Positions 12,533 through 24,181 of a DNA stretch of 64,000 nt are shown piece after piece. Made by a program: the position numbers and the translations under genes. The notes beneath the pieces are model-generated. The model did no database searches, was not told where the DNA came from, and was given only the letters and a program-made list of their open reading frames with translations. Position 1 is the stretch's first letter; each line of letters starts with the position of its first letter. Source of the stretch: Ranitomeya variabilis (lineage: Eukaryota; Chordata; Amphibia; Anura; Dendrobatidae); the NCBI RefSeq assembly GCF_051348905.1, contig NC_135237.1:505385535-505449534 (forward strand), given 5' to 3'.

Positions 12533-13842
12533 AGGGAACCGGTCAGCAGGATTGTGCTGAATAACCTACAGTGTCAGGTTGGCGCCATTATACTGATTAA
12601 AATTATAACTTGGTTGATGATATCTGTCTTGTGGTTGTTTAATCATTTTCAGTTTTGAGTTAATATGCTCGCCCCCCTGGGCGTCCTGTGGGGGTCTTCA
12701 TGTGGTGCACTGCTTAGCTGTTCATCTGTATGGCTTCTGACAGGTCACTGATCCCTCAGTGACCTGCCCCCTAGTTTACATAACACATAATGAATACATG
12801 TACATACTGCAAAAAAAAAAACCCTTCAGGCAGGCACCAACCGTGGCACCGCGCTGCAACATAATCACGTTTAATGTTCAGTTACTAGATGTGCTTTATG
12901 TTTTCCTGAGGAGTATACAAAAATCCATTTTAAAATGATGCCCGCTGCACCCACGCAGTAGCAGCTATCGGTGTATATAGAGGTGATCAGATAGCTGCTA
13001 CTGCGCATGCGCCGGCGGCTCCATCTTGCCAATGGTAAAAAAAAATGACCTCTAAGGTGGTGCTGCCTGCGCAGTAGCAGCTATCAGCAAACGCTGCTAC
13101 TGCTTTTTTTTTTTTATTCTCTAGCAAGATGACACCGCTGACACATGCATACTAGCAGTTATCGGATCACTGCTACTACTGGATTTTTTTTTTATACTCC
13201 TCAAGGAAACATAAAGCAGATTTATTAACTGCATATTAAACATGCGATTATGCTGTGGTGCAGGAGCCATGGCTGACGCCTGCGTGCAGAAGGGTTTTTT
13301 TGTTGTTTTTTTAAGTATGTACAGTACAGACCAAAAGTTTGGACACATCTTCTCATTTCTCATGTAAAGATTTTTCTATATTTTCATGACTATGAAAATT
13401 GTACATTCACACTGAAGGCATCAAAACTATGAATTAACACATGTGGAATTATATACTTAACAAAAAAGTGTGAAACAACTGAAAATATGTCTTATATTCT
13501 AGGTTCTTCAAAGTAGCTACCTATTGCTTTGATGAGTGCTTTGCACGCTCTTGGCATTCTCTTGACATGTACATGTATTCATTTTGAAAACTAGGGGTCA
13601 TGTCACTGAGGGAGCAATTACCTGTCAGAAGCCATAAAGATGAATACATAATGAGAACACCACATGAAGACCCCCACAGGCCGCCCCGGAGCACAAGCAT
13701 ATCATTAACTCAAAACTGAAAATAAAGATTAAACAACCACAAGACGGATTTCATCAACCAAGGTATCATTGTAATCAGTATAATGACGCCAACCTGACAC
13801 TGTGTGTAGGTTACTGTACACAATCCTGCTGACAGGTTCCCT
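12533..13842. mobile_element. Kolobok-like TTAA foldback with nested Tc1 end
   Basis: TTAA at 12529-12532 and 13843-13846 flanks AGGGAACCGGTCAGCAGGAT and its inverted partner CTGCTGACAGGTTCCCT. The arms share CCTACAGTGTCAGGTTGGCG in inverted form. A shorter relative lies at 59149-59675. The interior carries further palindromes and a Tc1-like end at 13322. Confidence 0.8.
13322..13572. mobile_element. Tc1-like terminal fragment
   Basis: The fragment starts TA-CAGTACAGACCAAAAG and continues through TTTTCATGACTATGAAAATT and AAAAGTGTGAAACAACTG. I recognise this as one end of a Tc1-like transposon common in fish and frogs. Only one end is present; it is cut off at about 13572 inside the surrounding foldback. 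Confidence 0.75.
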
Positions 13843-13846
13843 TTAA

Positions 13847-15679
13847 TGAATGACACAGACTCCTTTTAATGAATCTGAATTAAACCATATTCACTACATT
13901 GTCCAGTCCACTGAAGCCAAGGTCCCCTGTAACAATTAAAATAATGTTTCTCACTTGTCCGCTGAGAAGATAAATCATTTGTCTTGCCACGGATCTGGCT
14001 CTGCTACATCTAGATGGCAGTCTGCATTCTTACATGATGCGACTATACAGCCTGCCATCCAGCATAGACACTGATCAGTGCGTGCTTGCTCATCTCAGTG
14101 TCTAGCTGTGAACTCTTTTCACCTCATTGACGTCACTGTGAGCATGAGAAAGTTCACACGCTCGTGGTGCCGTAAGAAAATCCTGCAAATTCAGTCATTG
14201 AACTCCGTTCAACTCACTGACATCAGTGCGAGTGCTATGGGGAAATAGCTTGCGCTGTCCAATATCCATGGCCTCTTCCTAGGCTATTAATATCAGACCA
14301 CAGCTGTCTGCCTAGCCTTTGCCTGTTATAAAATATAGAGGGACTGTTACAGAGAGGTATACTGTTTATCATTAATATCAGGCTTGACTAGCAATATCCG
14401 ACTAATACCTCACCTGTTACATACTACGATTCCTTTGCAATATAATACACAAACGGCGACTGAGATGAACCAGTGTATCAATAAAAGGTATTTATTACAC
14501 ACAAGTCTACAGTTATAATACTAAATAATCACACACAGGATACAATAAAAGCACACAATATGGAACTACAATTAACCCAACAATAAACTATTCTTTCCAC
14601 CCACTTACCTAAAACATACACAATAATAGCTCACCCGCCTATTACTACACTATCCGTATTGAGAACAAGGGGTTAATAGCAGTGATACTTTGCTGAATCC
14701 AGGTACAGTGGGGCTGCCAGGTACAAAGATCCTGCTTGATGGAGAGGGATCACAGGAGGTACTGCAGCCAGAGGGGACACTGTGGGGCTGTATGGAGCTG
14801 TTGCACACAGGCTGCGGGCTGAGAAGTAGGGAGAGAGAAGGACACAGTCTGTGGAAGAGGGAGATAGGAGAGGATAGTTAAGCCGGGGTCACACTTGCAT
14901 GTGCAATGCGAGAAACTCGCGCATCAATACCCGAAACTGCCACCGGCACTCAGACCGCAGTGTGCGGCTGCATGTTTTTTTTAAGCAGCCGTAAACTCCG
15001 GTCCAGACATCGTTGTGTAAAAAAAAAATTTTTACACGCCTGGGAAGGGGATAATACTCATGGAGCTTCCCAGGCTATTAACATCAGCCCACAACTGTAT
15101 ATTTAGCCTTTACTGGCTATTAAAATGGGGGACCCAAAAAAAATGACGTGAGGTCTCTCCATAATCAATAACCAGCAAAGGCTATGCAGACAGCTGCGGG
15201 CTGATATTAATAGCCTAGGAAGGGGCCATGGATCCTGACACCCCCCCCCCCCCCCCCCCCCCGCTAGCCAATTCTGGCACATAGCCTCGCTCTTCCCACT
15301 TGCCCTGTAGCGGTGGCAAGTGGGTTAATAGTTGGGGGGGTTGACGTCACCATCAGGTGCTGTCAATCATTGACCACAGCATTTAATTTGGACCATCCCA
15401 TGCACCGTGCCATGCCATGGTAGCCTGGGACCCTATAGCTGCCATCTTAGTACTTCTGTGAAGATTAAGCCACAGACTGGGCTTAGTAGGAGACTGTGAT
15501 TTGACCTAATAACGAATAGTAGAATAGTATTTACTACTGCAGATTCAATTATGAAAATATAATCTTATTTATCACATATGATAACTATCACAAGGGTCAA
15601 AAAAATGTATGTGTCTTTGAAAATGGTATAGTTTCTCCTTGCGGAGAGTGACATCTTAAGCATGTCGAGGTGAGGAGAC
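13847..15679. other. Intergenic stretch, dispersed repeat fragments and poly-C
   Basis: No gene recognised. A MITE-like left end (GCCGGGGTCACACTTGC) follows TTAA at about 14878-14881. Repeat words shared with 12020-12480 lie at 15040-15370. A 20-odd-base C run lies near 15241-15262. Confidence 0.35.
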
Positions 15680-15683
15680 TTAA

Positions 15684-16312
15684 AGGGAATCTGTCACCCC
15701 AAAAATCGAAGATGAGCTGCGGCCACCGGCATCAGGGGCTTATCTACAGCATTCTGTAATGCTGTAGATAAGCCCCCGATGTATCCTGAAAGATGAGAAA
15801 TAAAGGTTAGATCATACTCACCCAGGGGCGATCCCGCTGCGGTCCGGGTCCGATGGGCATTGCGGTCCGGGGCCTCCCATCTTCTTACGATGACGTCCTC
15901 TTCTTGTCTTCACGCTGCGGCTCCAGTGTAGGCGTATTTTGTCTGCCCTGTTGAGAGCAGAGCAAAGTACTGCAGTGTGCAGGTACCGGGAAAAGTCACA
16001 GAGGCCCAGCACCTGCACACTGCAATACTTTGCTCTGCCCTCAACAGGGCAGACAAAGTACGTCTGCGCCAGAGCCGCAGCGTGAAGACAAGAGGACATC
16101 ATCGTAAGAAGATGGGATGCCCCGGACCGGACTGCGAGGCCCATCAGACTGGACCGCAGCGGGACCGCCCCTGGGTGAGTATACTATAATCTCTTTTTCT
16201 TATCTTTCAGGATACATCGGGGGCTTATCTACAGCATTATAGAATGCTGTAGATAAGCCCCTGATGCCGGTGGCCGCAGCTCATCTTCGATTTTTGGGGT
16301 GACAGGTTCCCT
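15684..16312. mobile_element. Kolobok-like palindromic MITE (AGGGAATCTGTCACCCC)
   Basis: TTAA at 15680-15683 and 16313-16316 flanks near-perfect inverted arms that begin AGGGAATCTGTCACCCC and end GGGGTGACAGGTTCCCT. Each arm holds a further hairpin (TACAGCATTCTGTAATGCTGTA). A relative is at 19558-20109, and a right half at 18192-18632. Confidence 0.85.
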
Positions 16313-16316
16313 TTAA

Positions 16317-16888
16317 AGCTGCAATGCTCCTCTGGGAAATATGCAAATTGTGATGTGACAAGGCTCGTTAAAGGGTTGACATTGACTGTTAGGATTGCTA
16401 CTTCCAATAGGTGGCACTAGAATTCTAGTCCTCTTCCTCTCTGAAGAGACAATTTGCATATTTCCCAGAGGAGCATTGCAGCTTTATGTCTCCTCACCTA
16501 GACATGCTTAACATGTCACTCTCTGCAAGGAGAAATGATACTTCTTGGATCCCGGTCAGCCGCATCCCACTCAGCCAAACCAGATCTCCACTTTTCACTG
16601 ACGAGGGGCAGTACCCCGAAACACAGTGTCTGCAAATTGAGATTCTGGTTCGGCTTTTATCCTAAGTCATGTGACATGGCTCGTTAGAGAGTCGACATTG
16701 ACTGTTAGGATTGCTACTTCCTATAGGTGGCACTAGAGTTCTAGTCCTCTTCCTCTCTGAAGAGACAGTTTGAAAATGGTGGCACTTTTTTATGCTACAT
16801 TCCCTTGATGAATATTTGGCTACGTTGATATGTTGCATTTGTGCAGCATTTTTTTTTTCCTGTAGCCCAAACCTTCCCTCTTGGCAAA
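16317..16888. repeat. Duplicated repeat segment with GGGGC-hairpin-CCGAAAC motif
   Basis: About 95 bp containing TTGACTGTTAGGATTGCTAC and CTAGTCCTCTTCCTCTCTGA occurs twice, at about 16360-16452 and 16673-16768. Between them lies the hairpin GAGGGGCAGTACCCC followed by GAAAC at about 16601-16622, a motif that recurs near 33565 and 33975. Confidence 0.65.
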
Positions 16889-16960
16889 GGGCTATGTTCA
16901 CACGTTGCATTTTTTCCTGCAGGCAAAACCTAGTCTCTTGGCAGTAAAGAATCTGCTTAA

Positions 16961-17817
16961 GGCTGAGTCACACATAACAATATCGTTAACGATATCGTTG
17001 CAACGTCACACTTTTTGTGACGTAGCAACAATCCCGCTAACGATCTCGTTATGTGTGACAGCGACCAACGATCAGGCCCCTGCTGGGAGATCGTTGGTCG
17101 ATGGGAATGATTAGGACCATTTTTTGGTCGCTGATCACCCGCTATCATCGCTGGATCAGCGTGTGTGACGCCGATCCAGCGATGTGTTCACTTGTAACCA
17201 GGGTAAACATCGGGTTACTAAGTGCAGGGCCGCGCTTAGTAACCCGATATTTACCCTGGTTACCATTGTAAAAGTAAAAAAAAAAAACAGTACATACTCA
17301 CATTCTGATGTCTGTCACGTCCCCCGGCGTCCACAGGGTTAAAACTGCTTTCGGCAGGAGCGCTGCTAATGCACGCGCTGCTGCCGAGAGCTTCCCTGCA
17401 CTGAATGTGTCAGCGCCGGCCGTAAAGCAGAGCACAGCGGTGACGTCACCGCTGTTACTGCCGGCGCTGACACAGTCAGTGCAGGGAAGCTCTCGGCAGC
17501 AGCGCGTGCATTAGCAGCGCTCTTGCCAAAAGCAGTATTAACCCTGTGGACGCCGGCGGTGGACGTGACAGACATCAGAATGTGAGTATGTAGTGTTTTT
17601 TTTTTTTTTACTTTTACAATGGTAACCAGGGTAAATATCGGGTTACTAAGCGCGGCCCTGCACTTAGTAACCCGATGTTTACCCTGGTTACCCGGGTGCT
17701 GCAGGGGGACTTCGGCATCGTTGAAGACAGTTTCAACGATGCCGAAGTCGTTCCCCTGATCGTTGGTCGCTGGAGAGAGCTGTCTGTGAGACAGCTCCCC
17801 AGCGACCACACAACGAC
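16961..17817. mobile_element. Nested foldback of the AACGATATCG / GGTAACCAGGGTAAA family
   Basis: TAA at 16958-16960 precedes GGCTGAGTCACACATAACAA. The interior has inverted GGTAACCAGGGTAAA and AGCGCTGCTAATGC segments shared with 40335-41244. The right arm stops at AACGACTTA, exactly where the next MITE begins, so its last roughly 55 bases are missing. Confidence 0.7.
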
Positions 17818-17820
17818 TTA

Positions 17821-18190
17821 GGCTAGTTTCACACTAGCGTTTTTTGTCCTCCGTCGCAATGCGTCGTTTTGGTCAAAAAACGCATCCTGCAAAAGTGCTT
17901 GCAGGATGTGTTTTTTGTCCATAGACTAACATTAACGACGCATTGCGACGAATTGACACACGTCGCAACTGTCGTGCGACGGTTGCGCCGTGTTGTGGCG
18001 GACAGTCGGCTGCAAAAAACGCTACATGTAACGTTTTTTGCTGTCGACGGTCCGCTTTTTCCGACCGCGCATGCGTGGCCGGAACTCCGCCCCCACCTCC
18101 CCGCACTTCCCCGCACCTCACAATGGGGCGGCGGATGCGCTGGAAAAATGCATCCGCTGCCCCCGTTGTGCGGCGCAGAGAACGCTAGCG
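17821..18190. mobile_element. GGCTAGTTTCACAC MITE, right end lost
   Basis: TTA at 17818-17820 precedes GGCTAGTTTCACACTAGCG. The interior has the family's ACGCATCCTGCAA hairpin and GGCGGCGGATGCG words. The right arm stops at AACGCTAGCG, before the expected GTGTGAAACTAGCC. Confidence 0.7.
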
Positions 18191-18191
18191 T

Positions 18192-18632
18192 CGGTAAAAT
18201 GGCCGCGGGATTCCGCGCGTGCGCAGATGGAGATCGTGGCGGCCATTTTCCTGAAGCCCCGGGCAGCAGAGCACTCCATCTGCGCACGCGCGGCCACAGG
18301 AAAGATGGCCGCGCCCACCGGTAAACGGCTGAATAGCGCAGATCGCGCTCTTTTTCATCTCCTGGGCAGTGGATATTCTCTGTTGGACATGCGCACACCA
18401 CTACGCCACCAACAGAATGATGAGCCTGATCTGGGGGAGAAACAGCGCTGTCACCACGCCCATAGGACCAGACAAGCGTGAGTGACAGCAGAAAACGGCG
18501 ACTTTACAAAGGTATTTCAGCAGCATAGGTGGGTAATAAAGGCACACAAAAGACACTAATGTAACGCCCAGCTCTGCCCCTATTTAACGCTATTTTTAGC
18601 TCATCTTCAAAAAACGGGGTGACAGGTTCCCT
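18192..18632. mobile_element. Right half of a Kolobok-like TTAA MITE
   Basis: It ends GGGGTGACAGGTTCCCT then TTAA at 18633-18636, as in 15684-16312, with a GC-rich palindrome (TCTGCGCACGCG words) to the left. No matching left end is present, so the element is truncated. Confidence 0.65.
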
Positions 18633-19073
18633 TTAAGGTTTTTGCACCAAAAACAAAGCATAACCTGATACCAGCGTTTTTTGCTGTGTTTCTTTCACTT
18701 ACTCAATGCTTTCTGTGAAAGAAAAAATGCTGAAAGACATGACATGCTGCAGTTTTTAAAAATGCAGCAGTTATCTAGTTTAGTCAGGAAAACAAGCAAT
18801 GTGCGTGCATGAGATTTCTGAAACTCACAGCTTTTGCTGGAATTTTAAAAAGCAGCTTCAAATTTGCATACAAAAATGCAACGTGTGAACATAGCCTAAG
18901 TGCGCAGCTTATAAAACCCAGCTGTTTTCTGTGTTTTTTCGCTGCGGTTTACAGGTGTGACTTGCCAGCTAGCACATGCTTAATAGTATTATTCATAAAA
19001 AACTAAAGTTTTTTGACATGCGTTTTTATCGCTGCGGTTTTTGTCTTTTCTTGGTGTGTTATCCTTCGAATAA

Positions 19074-19269
19074 GGCCGGGATCACACATACGCGAGATAC
19101 GGCCGAGTCTCGCAGGTGAAAACCCAGCTCTGGCGCCGGCACTCCGGAGCGGAGCGTGCAGCCGCACAGCAATACATGGAGCTGCACGCTCCGCTCCCAA
19201 GTGCCGGCGTCAGAGCTGGGTTTTCACCTGCGAGACTCGGCCGTATCTCGTGTATGTGTGATCCCGGCC
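19074..19269. mobile_element. Compact 196-bp palindromic MITE with TAA duplication
   Basis: TAA at 19071-19073 and 19270-19272 flanks GGCCGGGATCACACATACG and its inverted complement. The arms remain almost perfectly complementary across the whole element, with a small loop near 19170. Confidence 0.9.
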
Positions 19270-19538
19270 TAAGGCTGCTTTGTTTTCCAGGCTTCCTGGC
19301 ATCTGACTATGACAAAACTGATACAGTCATGTGCGGATTACATGTGTTTTTTAACTGCAGATTTTCCCCATGTAATGCAAATCTATGGGGAAAATCTGCA
19401 CATAAAACTCAGCGTACCCGAAGACAAATTGACTTTGTGGATTTGAGGCACGTACCGCAGGTCAGATTATGCTGCATAAAATAAAGCACAGTGGGCAGGA
19501 GATTTCTATAAAGCCCATCCACTTTGCTGGAACTGTAA

Positions 19539-20278
19539 GGCCATGTGCACACATTAAAGGGAATCTGTCACCCCATTTTTCTCCTATAAACTAAGGCCCC
19601 AGATGTAACTGGAAAGATAAGAAAAACAAGTTATATTATACTCACCCAGGGGCGGTCCCGGTGCGGTCCGGTCCGATGGGCGTCGCGGTCCAGGGCCTCC
19701 CATCTTCATACGATGACGTCCTCTTTGCTTCCAGTCGCGGCTCCTGCGCAGGCATACTTATTTGCCCTATTGAGGGCAGAACAAAGTACTGCAGTGCGCA
19801 GGCGCCGGAAAATGTCAGAGAGGTTCAGCACCTGCGCACTGCAGTACTTTGCTCTGCCCTCAATAGGGCAAATCAGTACGCCTGCACCAGAGCCGCAGCA
19901 GGAAGCAAAGGACGTCATCGTAAGATGGGAGGCCCCGGACCACAACGCCAATCGGACCGGACCGCCCCTGGGTGAGTATAATATAACCTGTTTTACTTAT
20001 CTTTCAGGTTATATCGGGGGCTTATCTACAGCATTACAGAATGCTGTAGATAAGCCCCTGATGACGGTGGACTTAGCTTATAGGCCTAAAATGGGGTGAC
20101 AGACTCCCTTTAATTTTTTTACCTCAGTATTTGTGAGCCAAAACCAGGAGTGGAACAATCAGAGGAAAAGTATAATAGTAACACGTCACCACTTCTGTAT
20201 TTATCACCCACTCCTGGTTTTGGCTTTACAAATACTTAAGTAAAATACTGACCAAATACTGAACATGTGAACGTGGCC
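19539..20278. mobile_element. Foldback MITE (GGCCATGTGCACAC) interrupted by a Kolobok-like MITE
   Basis: The left end follows TAA at 19536-19538, and the right end reads AACATGTGAACGTGGCC. The inserted TTAA element occupies 19558-20109. An uninterrupted relative with the same CAGTATTTGTRAGCCAAAACC interior lies at 60396-60559. Confidence 0.75.
19558..20109. mobile_element. Kolobok-like palindromic MITE nested in 19539-20278
   Basis: TTAA at 19554-19557 and 20110-20113 flanks AGGGAATCTGTCACCCC and its inverted partner. The internal TACAGCATTACAGAATGCTG hairpin and the CCTCCCATCTT... and CAGTACTTTG words match 15684-16312. Confidence 0.85.
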
Positions 20279-20281
20279 TTA

Positions 20282-20725
20282 AGTGCTACTCTTTTGTGCA
20301 GCAAAAATACTCAGTGTCAAAAACTTAGTGTGAGATAGTTAAAAAAAATCCATTCAAATTTAATATCACTGCAATCGTAGTAACCTGAAAAATCATGTTG
20401 CCAGGTCATTTTTACCACAGAATAAATGCTGGGGCTAAAAAAATAAAACCAATGGTGGAAATGTGTTTTTTCCAATATTTTACACTTGGAATTTTTTTGA
20501 TTACATAGTGAAGCGAAAGGTGTCATTCAGAACCATGAACCGGATTTTTTTTCCCCTTTGTCTCTAAGGGAGCAGTAAGACAGGCGTATAAATCGGACCA
20601 AGATCGGACCGCAGTGCACGGACTGTCCCTGTATACTTCTATCCAGATGTCCCGCTTGGGTAAGGAGAACCGCGGCCAGTCCGTGCACTGCGGACCAAAA
20701 GCAAAAATAAGAAATAGTTTGATTT
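20282..20725. other. Intergenic stretch, nothing recognised
   Basis: AT-rich DNA without a credible ORF. Around 20597-20695 an imperfect inverted pair (GGACCGCAGTGCACGGACTG and its complement) marks a small foldback. Confidence 0.4.
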
Positions 20726-20948
20726 TGGACTAGTGAGACAGCGTGCTAAGGTGTCGGGTGCTCGCCGGGTGTCTTCGGTGTGCTCGGATAGTATGTTCGA
20801 GTCCCCGCGGCTGCATGTCTGGCGGCTGTTCGACAGGGATTGCCTAAACACACAGACAACCCCTGTATGTGTTGCTGCTGTCGAACAGTCATGAAACATG
20901 CAGCCGCAGGGACTCGAACATACTAGCCGAGCACGCGCTCTCATCACT
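20726..20948. mobile_element. hAT-like foldback MITE (CTAGTGAGACAGCG)
   Basis: The arms contain CTCGGATAGTATGTTCGAGTC and its complement, with ends CTAGTGA and CTCATCACT. Same family as 9482-9772. Confidence 0.6.
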
Positions 20949-21189
20949 GCCCCTGAGGTATAGGGCTGCAGTTAGGGATAGGTAGGTATAGGGCTGCAGT
21001 CACATCTGCTGTACTGGGTGCACATACAGGAGCCATCATTACCGACTGTCAATAGTACTTGTAGGAAATGAGGCTTCTGCCCCTGGCAGATAGATAAGAT
21101 GGAGCAGTGCTGCAGCTGACTATCTCCAGCACACACAGGGCTGCACCCTCCTTCCTGTCACTCCCACCATACCCACCCCACACTGAGCT

Positions 21190-21615
21190 CGTCAGGGCCC
21201 AGCTACAGCTTGGCAACAATAAAAGATACTGAAATCACCGCGCATGCGCGGAGGTCGTCGCCGTCCCCTAACACTGAAATCATTGCGCATGCGCATTTTT
21301 TTACGTCATTGTTGAGCGCACGCAGGTCTGAGTCGGTCGAGCACTGCTCGGTGTCCGCTTCGGTAATGTTCGGGAGACAAACGGGGCTGTTATATCCTTA
21401 GCACATGGCGGAAACTGAGGCAAAACGTTACTGCGTTGTCTCTCCTGTGGAATTCCGGGAGGGGGATGGGCGTGTCGGGGCAAGTGAAGGCCATTGTGAT
21501 GGGGGAGGGGGCACCATGTCTGATTATACGCGGCGTGTCTGTGTGCGGCCCGGGAGAAAGCCATGGTCGGACCTATCGCCTTTCCAACATGGCGGATGTA
21601 ACCCCTGAATGACCA
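21190..21615 (+). promoter_or_regulatory. Probable CpG-island promoter with two NRF1 sites (candidate for RBM12B copy 1)
   Basis: CpG-rich DNA that shows no inverted-repeat ends, unlike the GC-rich MITEs nearby. It holds two palindromic GCGCATGCGC sites (about 21241 and 21286; NRF1 consensus), an ACGTCA CRE half-site near 21303, and ATGGCGG YY1-type words at about 21405 and 21590. RBM12B copy 1 has a splice acceptor just before its start codon, so it needs an upstream non-coding exon, and this is the nearest candidate, about 7.3 kb away. The link is inference. Confidence 0.45.
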
Positions 21616-21619
21616 CACA

Positions 21620-23190
21620 ACTTATTTTTGAGAGCTTTTGTTTTTTTCGCTTAACCTCTTTCCAAGAACCGTAACAATTTTTTCATGATATTTTTTTTGT
21701 GCAGCTTTATCTATATTTTTTATTATTTTTTCTATGGTTCATTATATGGTAAATACAATGTACTGGACATAAGGGGGGAAAAAACCACAATATGGGAATA
21801 GAAAACAAAACGGGCAATGCCGCATTTGTTTTTCCGGTTTATTTTTTGCATTATTTCTTGTGAAGTATCAATAACCTGGGAATATGATTCTCTTGGCGAT
21901 ACTACCAAGCTGGTGCAGCGACATATTTTTTTTTTGGCTTAAAAATTCAGAACAAACTTTAAAAAAAAAAAAAAATCTCCTCTGTTCTGTGAGACCCGTG
22001 ACATCTTTATTCTTCTGTGCGGGGCTGTTTCTTGCACGATGTGCTGTCGCTTTTAATGGTAGCCTATAATCGCGATGCTTTGATTGCATTTTTTTTTGTC
22101 TTGAGTGATTCGGCCAACAAAACCTTTTAAGGGCACGTGCACACGTTTCGGAATGGTGTGCGGATTTTTCTGCACCGATTTTAGGAAATCCGCACTGCGG
22201 AATTACTGCGCTTTTTGTGCGGATTTCACCTGCGGTTTTAGAATCCAAGTGTGTTAAAATTGCAACAAAATAAAGTGCAATCTAACTTTTTTTTTTTTTT
22301 TTCCCATTTACAATGTTCACTATACGAGAAAACTGACCTGGCGATATGATTCTCCATGTCAGTACAAGCACGCAGATACCAAACATGCATAGTTTTTTCA
22401 TTATTATTTTAACTGGTGGGAAAATAAAATGTAAAAACTCAGAAAAAAAACTCGTCATTTTCCAAGAACCGTAACGCTTTCAATTTTTGGGTTCCGGGGC
22501 TGGATGAGGGCTCATTTTTTTTCACTCTGAGATGACATTTTTGCTGTTAAAATTTTGGGGTAGATACGATGTTTTGATCGCAAGTAATTCTGGCATATCG
22601 ATTTTTATTTATATTTTTTGGTTCTTTAGATATTTACCAATGAAATGAATGTTATATTTTGATAGGAATTTTACAAACGCATCAATAGCAAATACGTGTA
22701 TTTTTTATTTTTAATGTGGCAAGAGATGTGATTTGAACCTTTTTTCATATTTAAAATTTTTTTTTTTTTACTGTATTCAATATTGCCCTTGGGGGACTTG
22801 AAGCTGCGATTGTCTGATCACTTGTGCTATACATAGCAGTGCATCAGCACTGCTATATATAAAAAAAAAAATTCACAATCCCCTTTGAACACTGGCCTCG
22901 GGCTGGTTTTCACAGAAGGATTGGTATTCGCACAGGGTCTTCAGCAGACCCCCGGCTGTTATGACAACCTATCTGTGCCTTGAACTCGAACCACAGACTA
23001 TGCTTCACAGAAGTAACAAAATGGCAGTGACAGAGGCCTTCAAGCAGGCCTGGGGTGAGGGAAGGACCATGGGAGCCAAGATTGGACCCCCAGGCTGGAT
23101 TGTGCAGCTTAAACAATGCTATTATTGATTTACAGCGGCAATTGTGGGGTTAACTGCAGCAATCTGAGCTAGCGACAATCACACGTTAAC
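21620..23190. repeat. Decayed AT-rich repeat resembling the interior of the 3.8-kb TTAA element
   Basis: The segment has diverged tandem words (CCAAGAACCGTAAC at about 21661 and 22461; ATATGATTCTC at about 21880 and 22345) similar in style to 4380-4960. A MITE left end (GGGCACGTGCACACG) is embedded at about 22131-22250. Confidence 0.45.
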
Positions 23191-23196
23191 CCCTTA

Positions 23197-23589
23197 GGGT
23201 ACTGTCATACAGTGGCACTTTGGTCGCTACGACGGCACGATCTGTGACGTTGCAGCGTCGCTTGATTATCACTCCAGCGTTGTAGACTGCGGTCACACGT
23301 TGCAATAGATGGCGCTGGAGCGATAATTTCATGACGTATTTGTGATGTAGAAGCCATTGGTTATTGTGCGCACATCGTATACAACCTTTGTCACACGATG
23401 CAATCATGCCGCCACAGCGGGACACTTGACGACGAAAGAAAGTTTCAAACGATCTGCTACGATGTACGATTCTCAGCGGGGTCCCTGATCGCAGTAGCGT
23501 GTCAGACACTGCGATATCGTATGGATATCGCTGGAACGTCACGGATCGTGCCGTCGTAGCGACCAAAGTGCCACTGTGTGACAGTACCC
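23197..23589. mobile_element. Foldback MITE with TTA duplication (GGGTACTGTCATAC)
   Basis: TTA at 23194-23196 and 23590-23592 flanks arms that pair over AGTGGCACTTTGGTCGCTAC and its complement. Confidence 0.85.
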
Positions 23590-24040
23590 TTATTAACATC
23601 TGCGATAATCACAACGCCGATCTTGATGAATCTGGCCCTTAGCGTCTTTGAAATCCTGGAGGGTTTTAAAGACTTTTTCTAAAGCTTAAACATGTGAACA
23701 GCCATTTTCCCATACTAATGTATAAGTTAATTCTTTATATTGCTGTGTTGGAGCTTTTCCCACCCGCTCAAATACAGCTGAAAACGACAGTGTGAACATA
23801 CTGTCTGAGGCTGTGTAACCGGTTGGTCTATGCTTTCTGGTCCTGTTCTCTACAAAATGGAAATGGTCATCACTGCAGCAAGTGGTTGGTGGGGCCAGCC
23901 TGTGTTACCATTTCCAGTGTGGAAGACTGGGCCGAGAAGAAGAGACCAGTAGAGGACTGAGTGTTGGAATATGAATTGTGGGCTATGAGTAAGGGTATTT
24001 TCTTTAAGAATTACTTTCATTGGCTAAAAATCCCCTTTAA

Positions 24041-24181
24041 GGTGAGTTCACATATGGCTTATTTTGTTCCAGAAAATGTAATTGTTCTATTCTTCTGAAA
24101 CCACCCCATTCAGATGAATTGGAACTGATTTTCCATGGCAGAAATTTCTGAAGCAAAATCTGCTGTGTGAAAATTCACCCC
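24041..24181. mobile_element. Short MITE with TAA duplication (GGTGAGTTCACA)
   Basis: TAA at 24038-24040 and 24182-24184 flanks GGTGAGTTCACATATGG and TGTGTGAAAATTCACCC. 141 bp, with no coding potential. Confidence 0.65.

Larger units (their letters stand above)
16889..18896. mobile_element. Outer foldback MITE (GGCTATGTTCACAC) with three nested insertions
   Basis: The left end GGCTATGTTCACACGTTGCA pairs with the right end TGCAACGTGTGAACATAGCC, followed by TAA. The 2-kb interior is filled by an AGGTACC-family element (16961-17817), a GGCTAG MITE (17821 to about 18190) and half of a Kolobok-like MITE (to 18632). Confidence 0.65.

Noticed and set aside
17870-18330. CpG-rich segment as a promoter island
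   Set aside because: The CpG content comes from MITEs with clear inverted ends, unlike 21190-21615 and 48780-49290.
17829-18481. Overlapping GC-rich open frames of 80-190 codons on both strands
   Set aside because: They lie in CpG-rich MITE DNA (GGCTAG and Kolobok-like elements) and encode no recognisable domain.
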